Under the pieces are notes generated by a model that had not been told where the DNA came from, did no database searches, and was given only the letters and a program-made list of their open reading frames with translations. The translations under genes and the position numbers were made by a program. A stretch of 64,000 nucleotides of DNA from Stropharia rugosoannulata. Its lineage: Eukaryota > Basidiomycota > Agaricomycetes > Agaricales > Strophariaceae. This document shows positions 23,768 through 34,282 of this stretch, piece after piece; position 1 is the stretch's first letter; each line of letters begins with the position of its first letter. Location of the stretch: assembly GCA_028532985.1 (NCBI GenBank), contig JANCIK010000006.1:2914001-2978000 (forward strand), read 5' to 3'.

Positions 23768-26700
23768 ACCTTCTATTTTAGGTAACTTGAACAGTGCTTC
23801 TTGCTCAATCCGGTAACGCGGCTTCAGTTACTCTTGCACTTACACTGCCTGGCAACGCAAAACAGCACAGTGCGGTATTGCAGCTCACTGTCCTTGTAGA
23901 CCCTTGGTCATGGAATGCCCTCCTGCCTTGTTTTTCTCGTGGCAACCGACTACATGAAGACTAAGTTTGGAATTCTTGAAAACCGTCATAACGTGATTTG
24001 CAACTTGAAGGGGTATAATGGCGAACGTATACCACCTGTAGCTTTACAGATGCAATTCGCGGGCAAGAGTGAACACGACGTGCCGTCTCCCTCTTTGCGT
24101 AGGCGAAGCAAACCCTCAAGGTGTTGTTATAAAGGTACCGAAAGTGGAAGGAAGTCGAAAGTTGTGCTGTGGTCCGACTTGACGAAGCAGTCCCAGCCTC
24201 CTCTGTCATCTGTTCAATCTGTTCAAGGCGACAACCCAAGTTCCACATAACATGCACCATCGAGTTGCCCTGTGGATATGCCAGTTATTTGAGCGCATAA
24301 TGCGAATCGACGTTATCAGGCAGTTGTTTAGCTGCATTTCACACATACCTCAAAGCGGGGAACAATGAATGGTCGAAATACTGCCGCTCAAGTCATTTTT
24401 TGCGGTCTTCAGCTGCCCCCATGGAGTTAGGAGGAACACTGGTATTCGTCGCGGACGGACTGAAATTGCTTGTATTGTTGGAGTACATTGCGTTACATGG
24501 TCAAAGTATGTATGTCGTGAAGTTGCAGGCTGATGATATACACTGACGTTAGGAAAGCCTGAAAGTGAGAGGGTTCGTACCGTGCCACAAGTACATCGGC
24601 TATATAATACAATGGCACACGATATGGTGAATTTCCTCGCCTTCTATTAATTCTGATGCTGAGATGCGCAGAAAGGCAAGTTCATTGTGGACTATCTTTG
24701 AACTTTGCTCATTGTACGTCTATTGATAGTACACCGACTGGTTCATGCCGTACTCACACCTGTAGAGCGATTATGCAGGATGACTATGCACACACACTGT
24801 CAGCAACTCATGATCTGTTTGCCATATTTTTGCGAACTCAATAAACCTTGATCTTGAAGAGACAAAGCGAACAGACACCGGGATAGTAGTTCTGTGAACT
24901 TGGTTGGTCTACTTCTCACGAGGCTAACTATCCATATCTTCTGCAAGTTTGTAGCGCGAGCATTACTGGCTATGACCGAAGTCTACCTTGCTCATTGTTC
25001 CCAAAATGGGAAAAACACTACCAAAACGGACATGCGACTGATTTGTCATGGCACGATCGGGGGCCCAGACCATTCGTCGCCATATCTGGCTGCAATGCTT
25101 GTGGAGTTGCATTTATGAAAGGGACTAATGTCAAGAGTATGCTCCCTATAGAATCAATGCCTTTCTTATCAGTTGATATCAGAATCCCCAAGTGATTCAT
25201 GACCCAAACAATGTACATGTGATAGGAATCGTATGCTTGTTCTACTCTGTTCATTTACCTCGCGTTGGAATGCGACGCAGTCAGATCATACAATGTTCAC
25301 CTCCACTTGTTCCATTTAACATGTTTCGTCTCCCAATATCACCGTTTGATATTCACTTTTGGAGCCAGAAGAAAGAACTTTAGCAACGTTCAAGGAGCAA
25401 CCATCATTTGTCCAAAATTTCACGTATAATTTAAGTCTCTCTACTCACCATCGACATGGTACTGGTACTATATCACTATCAGTGGATCTGCCGCTTTGCA
25501 ACTTAAACTCCTAGTCTCCAAATGGATAATTGGATTTATATGGAACACCAGAATTAATCCATGTATTGTGTGTGATCTTTGCTGTAATTATTCCAATGTC
25601 ACTGATTATCTACCCTCAGTATCACAGGTGGGTAAACTGTGTACCCTTTTGACCAGCTTCTAAGCCCAATACATCTAAGCCTACCAAATAATTGCTACTA
25701 GTCCGAATACGTGGCATGTCTTCTAGTTGATCTCAGTTTGTTTGCTCAATGATCCAACACAGAAGTTCTTCTAAATTTTTTTTTTGGCTGTGTAACTCTT
25801 GATGAACTTACCGCAGGCCGCTTCAAGGTTAATTGGCCAAGTTCTTACGCAATTGTATCGTTCGTTTGACATCCTTCCCCAAATCAAAAGTCGTCAAATG
25901 CCCACGCGCGCCGTTTAATTAATCTCCGAATTCTCGACGTATGTGTCTGAGCTTTCCAAAGATTCAATTAGAGAATTTCGTTCTAATTGTAGTCTTATAT
26001 AGATATCGATCTCGCACTTATGCGTGAGGAAGCTGTTTCTAACACACTCATCTAATAGCTGCGCTGATTGTCAACCCAGAGAAGCTACCTACAGCAGAGT
26101 AAGTACCGCCGACAATATATACTCACTGTTTAAATCTAAGTCCATGGTCATTCTGGGAAATATACAGCGGTACAGGAACTGCGATCAACCTAGGCTTCTC
26201 ATGAGCTCCAAACGCTATTGCAAACCAGCTCTTATCTATTTGCGAGTTTCTCTCTCTGTGATGCGCTCAAGTAAATGACCAAAATTTAGATCTAGCGGCG
26301 GTACAGCCTTTTCTCCATCCTGTTAGAATGCAGATTAGATGCCGAGACTCCTCATGTGGCCAGCCCTGAAACACTATCTCTTTTACCCCTGCATGTCAAG
26401 TGTCGAGGAGATGTCCACGATGAGTAACTTGGTACCTCTGTCATAACAGAAACCCACTTCGTCCGGTCTCCGCAGATAACCAGTAATCCTGTAGGAGTTC
26501 CTCTCGTCAGTGGTTATCTGCAGGTCCATTAGTCTGCTATGGCTCGATCATAAGTATAACGAGGTTGGTTATGTATAACCCTGATAGTCCTGAACAGATG
26601 ATCTTGAACAGGCCACCATATCACACGGCACCACGACTGGGTAGCATCAAGGGAGTGCGAAATACACGGTCGTGCCAACAATATGCTTGCGTCCAATATG

Positions 26701-28147
26701 TTAAGGACCTTTTAGTGAACTTGAATTGGACGCGTCGGAGGACCACCGCCTTCACCCCGAAGTTCGTCCCATACACGGCGCCACTCCAGTAACCTTATGT
26801 CACTATCTCCAGAGCGATCATCATTTTACAGACGGCCATTGTTAGGCAGCCCGCCATCCTCAGTGCTTGACTCAGCAAATTAAATTCGAGACTCCTTTCC
26901 ACGGCCTAACCTCTGTGAGAGTCTCGAGGGCCGCTGTTCATCAAGGGAATCGCACTTCTGCGAAGGCCGTTTCCAGGAGCCATTCATCCTGAAGATGTGA
27001 TTTCTAGGTGTCGTAAGTTCCTTGCTGCGTATGAAGTTTTATGCAACCTGGGTACTTGCTTAATGCAAATGCACAAAGCTATTGCTATGCATCTGTTGTC
27101 GCCAAGTTAAGCCATACCTTGAGGTAATTCACACCAACAGCAATACATGACACATGCGCGAAAGCATTGGTCCTCAAAACCGTCTTTAAAAACCATGGCG
27201 CGAGCTGTCAACGCCCTCGCGTAGTTTTTCTCCGGTGGGGAACCTCACTGATCAAATTAAGATGAAGTGGTGATTATAGCTTAAACTCAGTGCCAATGCA
27301 ATAGATACGGATATGTCAACAGAATTGTCATAGCTAATGATATAGAAGCGAACCAAACCAACATTTGAAAGGAGTCCGATTAAATCAGGCTTGATATGAT
27401 CCACTGTGCGCGGAGGAATTGGAGTTACTTGACGCGGTAACTTAGCATCTCAAGGCATCTCGCCCAATGGGCCAAAGAAATGTTACTTGTGAACATCGAA
27501 AACATAATTATACGTGCCTCGTGAAAGAGTTATCTATATGGGTTATCAGCACCTGCAGGTAGACAATACGGAACGACAACTTGGCGAGTTGCCCCTGGTC
27601 AAAGTGACATACCATACATAAAGCTCCAAGTACTGTATTCAGTAGTAGCGTCATCGTGGAGACACTTTCCAGTCGACGAAGAAGTAGAAATACATTTGTA
27701 ATAGCGGCAGCGACAGCGATGGCAAGGAATAGTAGTCACGAGGTACAAGTCATGCTAAAGGCTTCAGTTAATAAAAGTCAAGTGCAGGCGGATACGAGTG
27801 AGACAAGCAGTATAGTCATATGTCAGGTCTAAAGCTTGAAAGAGGAAAGCAGCAGTTCAGGCAAATATGTAATTCGAATACTTTTCCTCTTGAAGTGCAG
27901 GGTATAGAGCAGGCAGCACAAATTCAGAAAACACACGGAGTAAGCAGAGACGAGAGCGCCAGATTCGGACCAAGCATAATATGAGCAAACCATGTAAAGC
28001 TGAAAGAGTGAGCATTGATGGGAAAATTCCGGAGTATCTTTTCAGAGAAAGCGGTCCAGGTCATTCTGCAAGACACAGCAGGTCAGCAAAGCCCAGAAAC
28101 AGAGTGAGAGAGAGATATCAAACCACATGAAATTTCAGAAGACCATT
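23768..28147. other. 4.4 kb without a recognisable gene
   Basis: Only short open frames. A perfect 11-base inverted repeat, gcagataacca (26472-26482) and tggttatctgc (26511-26521), could form a hairpin with a 28-base loop. Around 26925-27050 one frame reads S-R-G-P-L-F-I-K-G-I-A-L-L-R-R-P-F-P-G and continues for about 50 codons. It may be a relic of a gene, but I cannot name it. 27.6-28.1 kb is low-complexity, purine-rich sequence downstream of the following gene. Confidence 0.4.
26472..26521. repeat. Perfect inverted repeat
   Basis: gcagataacca and tggttatctgc, 11-base arms with a 28-base spacer. It lies in a gene-free region. Confidence 0.6.
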
Positions 28148-30973
28148 TCACCTCATCAGTTTAGACGCAGAGTCATCGACTAGAAGCAACTCATCATCAC
28201 TTGATTCGACATCGCCCAGAGCCCCAGCCTCACATTCCCCGTGCGTAGTCTCCCTGTCTTCTTCATCCACACCGCCAACGAAGCGTGCAGTTAGCTTAGA
28301 TTTCGCTTTTAGCCACCTCCCCGCACTCGCGGCACGATTAGCCAGTCCCAAACCAACTTTCCTTTTCTTGGTCTTCGGAGCCTCCGGAGAAAAAGGCTCA
28401 CGAATAACTCGCCATTCTTCATCCTCATCCTCCGCCTCAGCTATTCCTGCAAACCGCAAGAGGTCTAGGGGATCAGGGGAAGACTCCACCGGTAGGTAGA
28501 GAGAATCAACGTAGCACTCGACAATGTGTTCGTCATCGTCCCGCTCGGCTATATCCTCAGCCTCGTACATTACTACGAGGTCTGTTTGATGGCCACTAGA
28601 AGCAGCGTTCTGCATCGGCCGCATTCCTGAAACCGATGCACCTCGCTTGCGTCCTTTTGCACCGAGGTCCGAAGCAGATGGGCGTACCACAGACGTGGAC
28701 GCAACTACCGTGCCACTCCTTGTCCTTGTAGGTGCAGCACCCACTCTCGAATAGGCGGAGCAGTTCCCACTCACGGCGTCCACAAGCCCTCCGGGAGCAG
28801 GGATGGCAGGTAGTTCAAATGTAGGCGGCGGGGTAGCCGGCAGGGGACCAACAATAGTACCACTCCGGGTGCGACGGGCGCCTGGAGGTACTCGTGGGTT
28901 AGCAGGGACAATCGTACCGCTCCGCGTGCGCTTTGTTGTCATATTCCCGGTTATATCTGATACAAACTGAATGGGTTTTGCAAGCCGTTCGACCCTTTCT
29001 GAATCTTGAATTTCGTCTGCTACGACCCCGTGACACTCAACTTCGAACGCAGGGCCCAAGGTAAGCTCAGCGAGGGAGCTGGATTCTGAAGTTGACGAAG
29101 ACTGATGACCAGTTTCTGAAACTATCTCGTTGTCGTGCATCTTTTTATCGCGGCAGCTTGACGACTGCATACGTTTTTTCTGCTTTTCCAAATATACTGT
29201 GGGAATGGAGATGAGGCTGTCCGTGGTCCAAGAAAAGGCAGACTGCGTTTCTGCCTCGTCAGCATTCTCAAGGGCATCAATGTATGTGTGCACCCGTTCC
29301 ATTGCCAGAGTACCGTTACCAGATCCCTCTACCTCCAAGTTACCTGACGCTTGTTCACGCACAAGAAGTAGTTTCCTAAGTTCTTCAGCAGACACTGATT
29401 TTGGCAAGCCGTTCCTTCCTCTACGTTCTTCTCGATCATCTTCGACCACATCACCGGACCGTATAACAGGGGAAGACGCGATCTTGCGTATATGCAGGTT
29501 GACGATTTCTTCGTCTGCAGATAGATTTGTTGTGCGGCGCCAAGTTCCAATAGGGGTCGAAGTATGGCGAATGTCTGCACCAAATGGAACATCATCCTCA
29601 TTCATATCATCCAGGTCGAAATCAAAACCCATTGCAGTCTCCAGTCCGAGTCCGAAGCCAATACCGAAGTCCAGGCCAGCTTCCTCGTCTTCATGCACTT
29701 GCATGGATAAGTTGTCAAAAGGGAACCTTCCTCTGCAAAATTTGTCACGTTTACCGAGCTCGCTTTCTGAAGCCTGTCCAACATTTTCATCGCATGAGCT
29801 CGCCCCAGAAGACGACGAGCTAAACAAGCTATCTCCCCATGTCTGGTGGGAATACCCCAAGTCGAGCCCAGCTGCCTGTATCAAGCTCACCTGTGAAGGT
29901 GGCCGATTGAAGTCAACGCCGCTGCGCATATGCATCCAGGCCGTGCGTTCATCACCGCCATTGGAATGAGTTTCATGAATGTAGTCCCTCTCTGGGTGTG
30001 AAGCAGTATTGCGTGACTGTAAGTCGTGCATAGAAAGCGAAGGGCGTATAAGTGGCCCTGCAGTTGGGGGATCATTATGCGGCTTGGTAGGCTTCAAAGG
30101 ATTATCACCAACGGAATCGGAATTCTTGGATTTCGTTTGGTTGGGGATACCGATGGAGCGTAAACCGGGATCGTCGCGATTCGGTGTCGTATCAGCAACT
30201 GGTGCATCCCGACCATCATAATCAACTTCGGTCGAGATGCCTTTTGTGCTAAATTTTTCGTCTGCGCTTTCAGTCGTCTTCTTATTGGCCCTATCGGGAC
30301 CTAAAATTGACTTTTGACGAAGGGTGCTCGCATAGCGCAATGCACCTGGAGCAGACGGCTGACGTTTGAGTGCAGAACCAGTTCGATTATGTACATATAT
30401 GCTCTTTTCAAATCCTTTATTCTTGCGCTTGGCAAGGGTGAAGTCGTGCGTGTATACGACCTTAGATGATGCTCCTTTTTTATCTTGAGGAAGTGCAGGT
30501 GCATCGCCAATGATGGTTTTAACGGGCAAATTTGAGTCATAACGAGTATCGGTTAAGATCGAGCGATGTATAGCTGAACGTCTACGGGCGTTTGTGTATT
30601 GACGTATGATCCCTGTTTTAGAAAATTCAGTGGTTATATGCGCGTTTTCCGGCGCTCCTCCCGTCGGAGAAGAGGCCCGTGACATAAATGGACTCGCTAG
30701 AGGTAAGGCGGCGGTGGTTGCTCTGCGTGTCTTCGTAGATTTTCGTCTGGGGGCATTTGTAACTGATAATTCATTGCCCCCGGGGTTCTCAGAGCCCGAC
30801 TTCGGGACACGTCCATATCCTGGTTTCCCAGATCTGCGAGAGTATGGCTCTTTGCTGCTCGCCCTAGATGACGCGTTTGAACGGGACAGGGAATGGGAAG
30901 AAGAACGCGAGTGATGGTGGGAGTAACGGCGCTGGCTTAACCGGGAACGAGCCTTCCCCGACGAGGAAGGCAT
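28148..30973 (-). CDS. Large Ser/Arg-rich hypothetical protein with TRSGTIV repeats
   Basis: A single uninterrupted frame of 941 residues from ATG 30973 to TGA 28148-28150. The N-terminus (first 50 residues) is rich in Ser, Arg and His and looks disordered and basic. A central acidic segment around residues 440-470 is followed by a region with an S-V-S-A-E-E-L-R-K-L-L helix. Between about residues 690 and 800 the motif R-T-R-S-G-T-I/V-V occurs three times, separated by Pro-rich linkers; repeated, possibly phosphorylated, docking motifs are a reasonable guess. The C-terminus is mixed acidic and basic (KTKKRKVGLGLANRAASAGR). No enzymatic domain is visible. Multiple basic stretches suggest a nuclear protein. 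The stop is preceded by a sequence that could be a donor (atgag/gtgaaa), with a good acceptor about 85 bases on, so an alternative C-terminal exon is possible. It is divergent from the next gene. Confidence 0.8.
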   Translation of the reverse strand: MPSSSGKARSRLSQRRYSHHHSRSSSHSLSRSNASSRASSKEPYSRRSGKPGYGRVPKSGSENPGGNELSVTNAPRRKSTKTRRATTAALPLASPFMSRASSPTGGAPENAHITTEFSKTGIIRQYTNARRRSAIHRSILTDTRYDSNLPVKTIIGDAPALPQDKKGASSKVVYTHDFTLAKRKNKGFEKSIYVHNRTGSALKRQPSAPGALRYASTLRQKSILGPDRANKKTTESADEKFSTKGISTEVDYDGRDAPVADTTPNRDDPGLRSIGIPNQTKSKNSDSVGDNPLKPTKPHNDPPTAGPLIRPSLSMHDLQSRNTASHPERDYIHETHSNGGDERTAWMHMRSGVDFNRPPSQVSLIQAAGLDLGYSHQTWGDSLFSSSSSGASSCDENVGQASESELGKRDKFCRGRFPFDNLSMQVHEDEEAGLDFGIGFGLGLETAMGFDFDLDDMNEDDVPFGADIRHTSTPIGTWRRTTNLSADEEIVNLHIRKIASSPVIRSGDVVEDDREERRGRNGLPKSVSAEELRKLLLVREQASGNLEVEGSGNGTLAMERVHTYIDALENADEAETQSAFSWTTDSLISIPTVYLEKQKKRMQSSSCRDKKMHDNEIVSETGHQSSSTSESSSLAELTLGPAFEVECHGVVADEIQDSERVERLAKPIQFVSDITGNMTTKRTRSGTIVPANPRVPPGARRTRSGTIVGPLPATPPPTFELPAIPAPGGLVDAVSGNCSAYSRVGAAPTRTRSGTVVASTSVVRPSASDLGAKGRKRGASVSGMRPMQNAASSGHQTDLVVMYEAEDIAERDDDEHIVECYVDSLYLPVESSPDPLDLLRFAGIAEAEDEDEEWRVIREPFSPEAPKTKKRKVGLGLANRAASAGRWLKAKSKLTARFVGGVDEEDRETTHGECEAGALGDVESSDDELLLVDDSASKLMR

Positions 30974-31357
30974 CGAAGGAATCCCTGGTTTCGAGCTATA
31001 TCGCTTCCTTCAATAAAATATTTTTGGGATTGAATAAAATACATGCGCATGGCGATTCCAAGGTGTGCTGGTGGCCAAGGGGCGACCGCAGTCGTTCTCT
31101 TTCAGATTGACAGAGCTGGTTGGCACTGGCGATAGCGGGCGTGGCGATGGTTGTGGGCTTGAAGACGGGAGCTTGAACGCCTGGCTCAGGGACTGAAGCG
31201 TCGGGTGCGGCGTGCGAAGGTCCATGTAAGGCTTTGTCCAAGATGCGTGACGTCAAGATCATGTCTCCAAGAAACGCGTTCCAAACATCAACAAGCAAAG
31301 CTGGTCATCACCACGTCGGTGGGACTGCTGCCTCCAACACCCCCCACGCATTCGACC
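30974..31357. promoter_or_regulatory. Divergent intergenic region
   Basis: 384 bases between two genes that start in opposite directions, so it must hold both promoters. The minus-side part contains aataaaatatttttggg at about 31013. No classical TATA box stands out. Confidence 0.5.
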
Positions 31358-34282
31358 ATGGTCGTCAATCGCAAGCAACCGACGGCGCCGCAGCCAGTCT
31401 CGCGCTCGTCGTCCACCCAGCATGTCCCCACCAAACGGCATCTTCCAATAAAGGGTACTACAACAACAAAGCTCAATGGATCAGGCCCGGAGGTTAGTGG
31501 CTTACGATGATATTTGATGTTACCTTTTCTTACCTGCGTCTAGTCTCCACTGTCAAAATCAACCTCTCACAAGAGTAAAAAGACGCATTCAAAGGTTCGC
31601 GTTTTCAGCTTTCGTTGTGGCTTTGCTAAGAGTACATACAGAAGCGACGGCCGAAAACATTGCTAGATAAACTGTTTCCTTGGTCACTCCTGCTTTTCGT
31701 CTTCTATGCATTTTACTCGTGTCGACCTAATCCCGTCTTCTCCACTCCGTTGCATAACTTAGCAGTGGACCCGAACCCAGTTTGTCGCGTTCTCGATGGA
31801 TACCGTGTACACATCCTTGAGCCATACGTCGTTCCAGCCGTCAAACATACCCTAGCACTCACCTACGACATCGCTGAACCGTACATCACGTCAGTAAAGC
31901 ACAAGACCGAGCCTTTTGTTGCTCCAGCTGTCAAGGCCACCAAAACCGTCGCGCCATATGTCACACGCGCTTTCCGCACTACCAAGGCTATTTGGAATAA
32001 ATATTTAGTGCCATTCTACAAAGACACCATCGTTCGGTATTATCGCATTGCAGTCCTACCCAGGTATCGACTATACGTGAAACCTCGTCTTTCACCTATC
32101 GTCGCAGCTGTGTCCATTGCGTACGACAAGCATGTTTCAATTCCGCTGCACATCCAAGCCACATATCTGAACAGGGTACTTCGCGCTCGCACTCAACCAT
32201 ACATCAAGCTCGTTCAGCCTTACGTCAAACAAGCGTATTCTATTGTTCATGAGGCCACTGTCCAAGCGATCAAGTTATTCAACACACACGTCCTGCCGCG
32301 TTTTGTCGCTCTATGGAAAATTATTCGGCCTCATCTCTGCACTGCGCTAAAATTATCCAAAGCGGTTAGCGTGAAGACCGCGGAAATAGCAGCCGAGAAA
32401 GGGAAGATCGTCACTCGGGAAGCCGGCGTATACAGACGCGCATACGTTGATCCCCATATCCGCAAGATATGGGACAAGGTTGCTGAAGGTACTCCTAGCG
32501 CATCTGAGTCTATCACAACGCCTACTTCTATTACTGAGCCACCGGTGGCGGAAGATGCCCGAGGCAGTGATACTGAACCAGTTGAATCAACTATCCAATC
32601 AACTCATACTACTGCAGCTGAAGAGCTCCACCCTACCCCTATCGTGGTGACTGAACAACCAATTGTTGAAGAATCGGAAATAATTTCTTCGATCGCACCC
32701 ACCCCAGAAGAAGCTGTAGACACTCGAGTTCCTGTTGAAAGCGCAACGTATGCCCCTTCTTCATCAATTGCACAGGAGACAAGTGTCTATGATCAACCTG
32801 CTGAAGTACTGTCCGAAGCTCCGGATCCGGAGATAATTCCAGAGCCTACCCCCGTTGAATCCGTTGAGGGAGCCACAGACTCCCCTACACCTACACCCGA
32901 AGAGCCCACTCCCGCCGCTTCACTCGCCAAGAAGGTTGCTGAATCAGTAATCGTCGCTTCATTTGCGGGTTCTACTGGCAGTGAAGACCTTGACCTTGAC
33001 GGATTCCTTGCTGATCTAGGTATTGACACTACGGAGAATGCCGGATCTCATAATGATGACTCTTCGCCCTCCTCGTCTGCCCAAGCTAGTCCACCAAAGG
33101 CTTCGCTGACAGAAGAGGAACGCCTCGCCAAGATCACCGCCAAACGGAATGAGATTGTTGATCGGCACGAGCAATGGTTCGCAGACCTGGACGACCTGAT
33201 TGCGAATGAAACCGTGAAATTGGTTGATGTTCTCGATGAGTGGCGTACTGCGAAGGCTGCAGAGCTCGCTTCCATGGCTGCAGGCAACGGTACCGACTTG
33301 CCCCTTATTGAGGAAGTTCAGGTTTCTGGTCAACGTCTTTTGAAGGGTCTGGAGGGCTACCTTAAAAACGCAGAATCACGCAGCGCAGCTTGGAAACTGC
33401 CTCCCGGGAGCCTAGAGTCTGTACCTAAGGAAGAACGCGAAAAGAAAACTGCTTTAGCCAAGTCGGAGACGCAGAAATGGAGTAAAGTTCTTGAAAAGGT
33501 AGAGGCGAAGTTTGCCGAAACAGTGGTGTCCCTCCGTGCCAAAGTGCATGCCTGGTTTGTTGCCGAGCGTGAGTATGAGGTTCAAGCTGTCCTAGCCAGC
33601 ACTGCCATCGTCAAGCAATTCGCGGAGCGTGCACAGGCAGACCTCGGACTTCCGTATGCGTGGTTGGAGGACGTTACCTACGCGGATTGGCAACAGTATC
33701 ATGAGCTGATGAACAGTAAGTGATTTCTTCAATTCGTTATAATTTATATTGAGTGTTTACAATGGCACATCGATAGTGCATGATCGCTATGACGTTACCG
33801 CACGCTGCCTCCAAAATGGTACCGAATTACCCGAGCCAGTGCCTCTTCCCCCCACAGACCCTATCGTGCCGGCTCTTGATGTGCTGCATAACGAATTGGA
33901 GAACGTGATCCTAGGATTTAACGTCGCACTCGGTCCAGTCAGGAGCTCTGCTATTCGCCTCTTCAACCCACGCACTTTCAGCGACGACAGCGAAGACGAT
34001 GACGACAGTGGCTTCTTCGTAGTACGAGACGGAGAAGTCAGACGGGATGATCTGCGCGACGTCGACTTTGGCTCACTCGGCATCGAGAAGAAAGATGGTG
34101 CGGGCTCCGTGAAAGTCAAGCAGGATCCCGAGGAGGTGAAGATATTGCCCATTGGTCCCGGCGATGGCGCGGAAGCGGTAGATCCTGCCACTATCTTCGT
34201 AGGAAAATATAAAGTTCAGGTTGAGCAAGCATTGGGAGGTGTGCCGCTCGAGCCTGCCGCAGCAAGGCACGACGAACTCTAA
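31358..34282 (+). CDS. She10/Osw7-like membrane-anchored coiled-coil protein
   Basis: Four exons join in phase: 31358-31492, 31544-31594, 31642-33715 and 33777-34282, giving 921 residues. A basic, Ser/Thr-rich N-terminus is followed by one hydrophobic segment at about residues 74-90 (FPWSLLLFVFYAFYS), likely a signal anchor. Next comes a region in which aromatic-Pro modules recur (EPYVVPAVKHT, EPYITSVKHK, EPFVAPAVKAT, APYVTRAFRTT, QPYIKLVQPYVK). It is followed by a long acidic Ser/Thr/Pro linker and a helical, charged C-terminal part with R-H-E-Q-W-F-A-D-L-D-D-L-I. This layout (anchor, repeated YV-P modules, helical C-terminus) resembles the fungal She10/Osw7 family, which in yeast is linked to spore-wall assembly. 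The family assignment is inference from architecture. The acidic tail contains D-D-S-E-D-D-D-D-S. Confidence 0.6.

Noticed and set aside
26925..27060. About 50 codons reading SRGPLFIKGIALLRRPFPG and on
   Set aside because: Looks protein-like but is too short and isolated. I could not connect it to any family or exon chain.
29130..29969. 279-codon plus-strand frame
   Set aside because: Antisense shadow of the 941-residue gene; Ser-rich because the other strand is acidic and Arg/Ser-rich.
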